From contig NW_026971283.1 in assembly GCF_963678635.1 (NCBI RefSeq), forward strand, positions 1-57,000: a DNA stretch of 57,000 bases. Direction: 5' to 3'. Below the pieces are notes generated by a model. That model had not been told where the DNA came from. It saw only the letters and a list, made by a program, of their open reading frames with translations, and did no database searches. Both the position numbers and the translations under genes were made by a program. Each line of letters begins with the position of its first letter. Positions within the stretch are counted from its first letter, which is position 1. The stretch is from Symsagittifera roscoffensis (lineage: Eukaryota > Xenacoelomorpha > Acoela > Convolutidae). Of this stretch, positions 52,140 through 57,000 are shown piece after piece.

Positions 52140-54310
52140 TTTTTTTACAATTGATTCTGCTCACAATATTGGTATTTACAAAATCCTATTCTAAAAGAGA
52201 ATAAAAAAAACTTTTGCTAATAAAAAGAAAAACTACTTTACTGTTCCTTCTAAGATTTTGTTAAATGTCTACTAATTCGTGATCCTAACACTATCGTGTT
52301 CTAACTAGTCTTATTGCTTTTGATTCAATTAATTCGACCTGTCTCAAGACCCTTTAGTATCGTCACTCCACTTCTTCGTGCTGTCCCAAGACTATTCAGT
52401 GCTGTCCCAGTACTTCTTGTTAGTGTCCCAAGACTACTGTCCCAATACCTTTGCCCTAAGACGACTGTCCCAAGACTAGTGTCCCAAGACCACTGTCCCA
52501 TGACTACTGTCCCAAGACCCTTGCCCTAAGACTACTGTCCCAAGACTAGTGTCCCAAGACCACTGTCCCAAGACTACTGTCCCAAGACCCTTGCCCTAAC
52601 ACTGCTGTCCCAAGACTACTGTCCCAAGACTTCTGTCCCAAGACTACTGTCCCAAGACCTTTGCCCTAAGACGACTGTCCCAAGACCAGTGTCCCAAGAC
52701 CACTGTCCCAAGACTACTGTCCCAAGACCTTTGCCCTAAGACGACTGTCCCAAGACTAGTGTCCCAAGACCACTGTCCCAAGACTACTGTCCCAAGACTA
52801 CTGTCCCAAGACTAGTGTCCCAAGACTATTGTCCCAAGACTACTGTCCCAAGACTACTGTCCCAAGACCAGTGTCCCCAGACCAAAGTCCATGCTAATAA
52901 AAAGAAAAACTACTTTACTGTTCCTTCTAAGATTTTGTTAAATGTCTACTAATTCGTGATCCTAACACTATCGTGTTCTAACTAGTCTTATTGCTTACAA
53001 TTGATTCTGTTCACAATATTGGTATTTACAAAATCCTATTCTAAAAGAGAATAAAAAAACTTTTGCTAATAAAAAGAAAAACTACTTTACTGTTCCTTCT
53101 AAGATTTTGTTAAATGTCTACTAATTCGTGATCCTAACACTATCGTGTTCTAACTAGTCTTATTGCTTTTGATTCAATTAATTCGACCTGTCTCAAGACC
53201 CTTTAGTATCGTCACTCCACTTCTTCGTGCTGTCCCAAGACTATTCAGTGCTGTCCCAGTACTTCTTGTTAGTGTCCCAAGACTACTGTCCTAAGACCTT
53301 TGCCCTAAGACGACTGTCCCAAGACTAGAGTCCCAAGACCACTGTCCCAAGACTACTATCCCAAGACCCTTGCCCTAAGACTACTGTCCCAAGACTAGTG
53401 TCCCAAGACCACTGTCCCAAGACTACTGTCCCAAGACCCTTGCCCTAACACTGCTGTCCCAAGACTACTGTCCCAAGACTTCTGTCCCAAGACTACTGTC
53501 CCAAGAGCCTTGCCCTAAGACTACTGTCCCAAGACTAGTGTCCCAAGACCACTGTCCCAAAACTACTGTCCCAAGACCCTTGCCCTAAGACTACTGTCCC
53601 AAGACTACTGTCCCAAGACTACTGTCCCAAGACTAGTGTCCCAAGACTATTGTCCCAAGACTACTGTCCCAAGACTACTATCCCAAGACCAGTGTCCCCA
53701 GACCACTGTCCCAAGACCAGTGTCCCAAGACCACTGTCCCAAGACCACTGTCCCGAGACCACTGTCCCAAGACCACTGTTCCAAGACCACTGTCCCAAGA
53801 CCACTGTCCCAAGACCCTTGCCCTAAGACTACTGTCCCAAGACTACTGTCCCAAGACTACTGTCCCAAGACTACTGTCCCAAGACTAGTGTCCCAAGACT
53901 ACTGTCCCAAGACTACTATCCCAAGACCAGTGTCCCCAGACCACTGTCCCAAGACCAGTGTCCCAAGACCACTGTCCCAAGACCACTGTCCCGAGACCAC
54001 TGTCCCAAGACCACTGTCCCAAGACCACTGTCCCAAGACCACTGTCCCAAGACCACTGTCCCAAGACCACTGTCCCAAGACCAGTGTCACAAGACCACTG
54101 TCCCAAGACCACTGTCCCAAGACCACTGTCCCAAGACCACTGTCCCAAGACCACTGTCCCAAGACTACTGTCTCAAGAACAGTGTCCCAAGACTGTGTCG
54201 TACCAAGACTGCCCTGGCCCAAGACTGTCCCAAGACTGCACCGTCCCAAGACCGTACTGCTCCAAGACCGTCCCCAGACTGCAATGTCCCAAGACTTCTT
54301 CGGTACTGTC
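52140..54310. repeat. 14-bp-unit minisatellite with embedded spacer copies
   Basis: Many tandem units of 'ctgtcccaagacta', variants ending 'cca', 'cga' or 'cagtgt', occupy about 52440-52880 and 53270-54240. A unique spacer beginning 'gctaataaaaagaaaaacta' occurs at about 52217, 52893 and 53064, so larger blocks were also duplicated. Translation gives a 14-residue repeat in all frames (273-codon ORF at 53636); this is a consequence of the unit length, not evidence for a gene. Confidence 0.85.
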
Positions 54311-54457
54311 CCAAGGCCTGTCACTAAGTGTCTGGATAGTAGGATCTCTTCTTCTTCGTTGTGGGGACTCTTGAACCACTGTACCGTGTACCACCACTTG
54401 AGCTCTAGTAAAAATTTTCCCAAAATCCCTATCTTAATGCCAAAATCCAAATACTGA

Positions 54458-55230
54458 CCCCCCTGTTTTTATTTCCCTTTCGTTGTTTCAGGCTATTTGA
54501 AACCCCAATTTCTTCGCAGGTATCTTATGATCACGTGTTCGTTCAAATACTAACAACAAATTTTCACCAAAACGTAAAAATTTAAACCGGAAAGTTTTCA
54601 AAAACAGAGAGATGAACCCACCTAAAATTCAAAGCTGACTGATGTCAACCTTTGTCCGAAAAAATGTCTGGTACCCGATTGCCACGCGTTTTCCTCCCCC
54701 CTGCTAGCGATCTTATGGGGTATCACAAAAACTGTCTATGTCTGTTCCCCCTACCGATCCGACCAAGGTACCTACCTAAACTCGATGTTAAATTTGGATA
54801 TCCGCTTCTTATAACCAGCGCGTGTAAGTATCTAATGTAACTAAATCGACGATTCCGAACAATTAGTTACTCTAATGTGTCCCACCTTTTTACACTTTAC
54901 AACCACCAACCTTTAACCTAACCAGCCCCCCTTCTAACCTCCCCACTCTTTAGCCCCCCTCTTAAGCCGGAAAATCCCTTAAGCGCCGGGTGCTAAACCT
55001 CTCGAGAGAAAACCGTAGACCTGTTTCCAGGCCTGCTTGTGTAAAAACTTCCTCAAAACAATGGGGCTCCGCTTATCCAATTTTACACTTATTTCCTATA
55101 ATGTAATGTGGATTTTAACGATACCCGTTTGTCCAACTTGAGAACACCCCTGTGCGTCGTCCTCTTGTTGTTGCGATCCCGTGCTGGTTGTCCCCTTGAC
55201 GTGCACTGCACTTGACACCAGCACCTCCTT
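54458..55230. other. non-coding leader of the retrotransposon
   Basis: No gene seen. Short ORFs only. A pyrimidine-rich stretch lies near 54890-54960. Confidence 0.4.
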
Positions 55231-55420
55231 CCCACTTGGCTGGTCACCTCTTCCAGTCAAGTCTCCTAGCGGTTCAGCTCAGTCCTTGTGAACCACTTTC
55301 CCACTCGGCTGGCCACCTCTTCCAGTCAAGTCTCCTAGTGGTCCAGCTCTGTCCTTGTGAACCACTTTCCCACTCGGCCGGTCACCTCTTCCAGTCAAGT
55401 CTCCTAGTAGTCCGTCTAGG
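55231..55420. repeat. 69-bp tandem repeat, about 2.7 units
   Basis: 'cccactcggctggtcacctc...' recurs at 55231, 55300 and 55369. The unit length is 23 codons, so one frame encodes a 23-residue repeat with HLFQSSLLVVQL, but no gene context supports it. Confidence 0.75.
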
Positions 55421-55911
55421 TTGCAAGCTATCTGAAAACCCTTAACAACGCCCCCCACTTGGGCACCTTATTGAAGTCACTGGTTTAGATTGCTAGATTG
55501 ATCGAAACGATCGATCTTATAAAACAGTATGGGTATACTATTTAATTAATACAAAAGTTTGATCCAATTAATCTGGTATCAAAGTCACTGTCATTTTTGT
55601 TTTATGGTTTTTGTTCCTTTTTCTCTTCTTTTTCGGTTTTTGTTTCGCTATTTGTCTTTTTGCTCGTTTTTTTAGTCCCCCTATTTACCTCCCCTTACTC
55701 GGTTAGCTAGGCCTCGTTCGAAGAGCGTACCAGGAAATTTTCTCGAGTTTCCTTAAACAGCTATCACGGTACGACCGGAAAGTTTACACATTCCCGCTGA
55801 ACCGTACCACCAGTACTCTAGATTGAGCATGTAGCCCGGAGCTGTATCAAGTGGGTTCGACTCCGTAGTCATGATGTCGTAAAAACACCCAGGACCGCCA
55901 TAAAAACACTA
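55421..55911. other. non-coding stretch
   Basis: No gene. Contains T-rich runs near 55590-55680. Confidence 0.4.
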
Positions 55912-56051
55912 TGTAACAGTCGCCTACTTAAGTCACATATGAGGTTAAAGAAAAATAGGCCCTATAACCATTGGCTCAAGAGTCAGGGACACTATCTCTT
56001 GTATTTTTCTACCTCGAACGGTCGGAGCCAATTCGGTTCACTAATCTACTA
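55912..56051. repeat. partial copy of the direct-repeat sequence
   Basis: 'tgtaacagtcgcctactt' matches 37549 and 56799, then the match jumps near 56040 to the start of the main repeat. An internal partial duplication. Confidence 0.7.
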
Positions 56052-57000
56052 AATCAACTAAGACGACTGATATTTTTGTGGTGACATGAAAAACTTGGGT
56101 AATCTCTCGAAGAGGGAGATTGTTTCATTGTTCCTTCTAACCACCGAACTCCTTATTTTGATAGTAAGGACCAATAACAACTAAATTTCTGAAGGGAAGA
56201 GCGTAGTAGGATAATTTTAGTTTGTTGGTTGGCAGCACTGTCCTGCGTCCCAACATTTTTTAAACCTAAGAGAAAAAACTTTAAATCGGGACATAGACGT
56301 TGGAAGCCTCGAAAGTGCAGATTAGTGAAAGAATTTGAAAGTCTATAGTGGTGTAGTATGATGCCATTTGTGTTTTGCAGTGAGTCGATATGACGTGGAT
56401 AAGAGTGATTTCATGCATTTTGTAAATTCTGTTCGATAGCACTGTACTATTTTGATGAAGACTACAGGACTCGATGAGGACATTGACCGGGCTGTCCGGG
56501 GAGTATGTGAAATTCGACCAGAATGGTCAAAATGCAATTTCGCATTCGAATTTTTATTGGAACATCTAACCGAGAAGATTGATGGTTTTTATGAATTAGT
56601 GACGTTAATTGAACGATCAGACAGATCGGGAGGGGTTGGTTTTGACTGACATGCTAAATTTTCGATTTGAACGTAAACGAAACGTAACCTTTTATTATTT
56701 CGCACACACTGAAACTGCGAAAACAGAACAACAAGCTTCTCAGAGAGAACAACAAGATTCTCAGAGAGAACAACAACGGAAAAACGACAGCAGATTGATG
56801 TAACAGTTGCCTACTTCGGTCACATATGAGGTTAAAGAAAAATAGGTCCCATAACCATTGGCTCAAGAGTCAGGGACACTATCTCTTGTGTTTTTCTACC
56901 TCGAACGGTCGGAGACAATTCGGTTCGCTTGCGACATGAGACTAAAAACCCGTTACAGCTTAAAGGCCACTACCAAAATACCCCCCACTCTAGAAAATAA
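56052..57000. repeat. long direct repeat, right copy (LTR candidate)
   Basis: See the left copy at 36771. It continues beyond the window end, so the true length is unknown. Confidence 0.5.

Noticed and set aside
53636-54457. 273-codon ORF with 14-residue repeats
   Set aside because: Produced by the 14-bp minisatellite; every frame gives a similar repeat.
55212-55445. ORF with 23-residue repeats
   Set aside because: Caused by a 69-bp tandem repeat, no supporting neighbours.
55854-55864. 'ggttcgactcc', like a tRNA B box
   Set aside because: No matching A box or foldable acceptor stem upstream; not a tRNA.

Overview
This is eukaryotic DNA made almost entirely of transposable elements. I found no bacterial genes, rRNA, tRNA or CRISPR arrays. 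The capsid, ATPase and protease genes resemble Maverick/Polinton elements of invertebrates; from memory the closest relatives are in cnidarians, so an invertebrate host, perhaps a cnidarian, is a low-confidence guess.

The left half (1 to about 28.46 kb) is very AT-rich and holds a Maverick/Polinton-like element that has been duplicated over and over. The order that can be reconstructed is: exonuclease-like protein, 80-aa membrane protein, A32/FtsK-like packaging ATPase with a small overlapping ORF, 136-aa conserved protein, DDE integrase, minor capsid (penton) protein, basic core protein, major capsid protein, small membrane protein, adenain-like cysteine protease. Copies are called A (5.6-8.9 kb), B (8.95-13.6), C (13.6-16.9), D (16.9-23.7) and E (24.1-28.46). 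Unit A+B is repeated as C+D at about 7.95-kb spacing. The last 4.75 kb of D is repeated as E, together with the junction to the neighbouring element. No protein-primed DNA polymerase is visible. Nearly every large gene carries stops, frameshifts or deletions. Upstream (1-5.6 kb) are a small membrane protein, a broken unknown gene, a minus-strand gene present twice, and PC4-like putative single-strand DNA-binding genes.

From 28.46 to 36.4 kb (plus strand, less AT-rich) lies a broken element with an SGNH-hydrolase-like domain, a second possible SGNH-like domain, a 405-aa unknown ORF and a long unknown 3' protein. A related 3' protein lies on the minus strand at 40.36-42.83 kb. There it sits downstream of a complete but broken Ty3/gypsy-like retrotransposon: gag 52.0-49.6 kb, then protease, reverse transcriptase, RNase H and integrase to 44.6 kb, then a macro-domain-like ORF to 43.46 kb. 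A direct repeat at 36.77 and 56.05 kb brackets this unit and may be its LTR. Between gag and the right repeat lies a long leader with a 14-bp-unit minisatellite (52.3-54.3 kb). A 1.36-kb tandem duplication lies beyond the 3' end.

Together the window reads as a graveyard of mobile elements reshaped by tandem duplication. The most interesting signals are the polymerase-less, tandemly amplified Maverick modules with overlapping genes, and the accessory domains (SGNH, macro-like, a conserved C/H motif) carried by the retroelement family.
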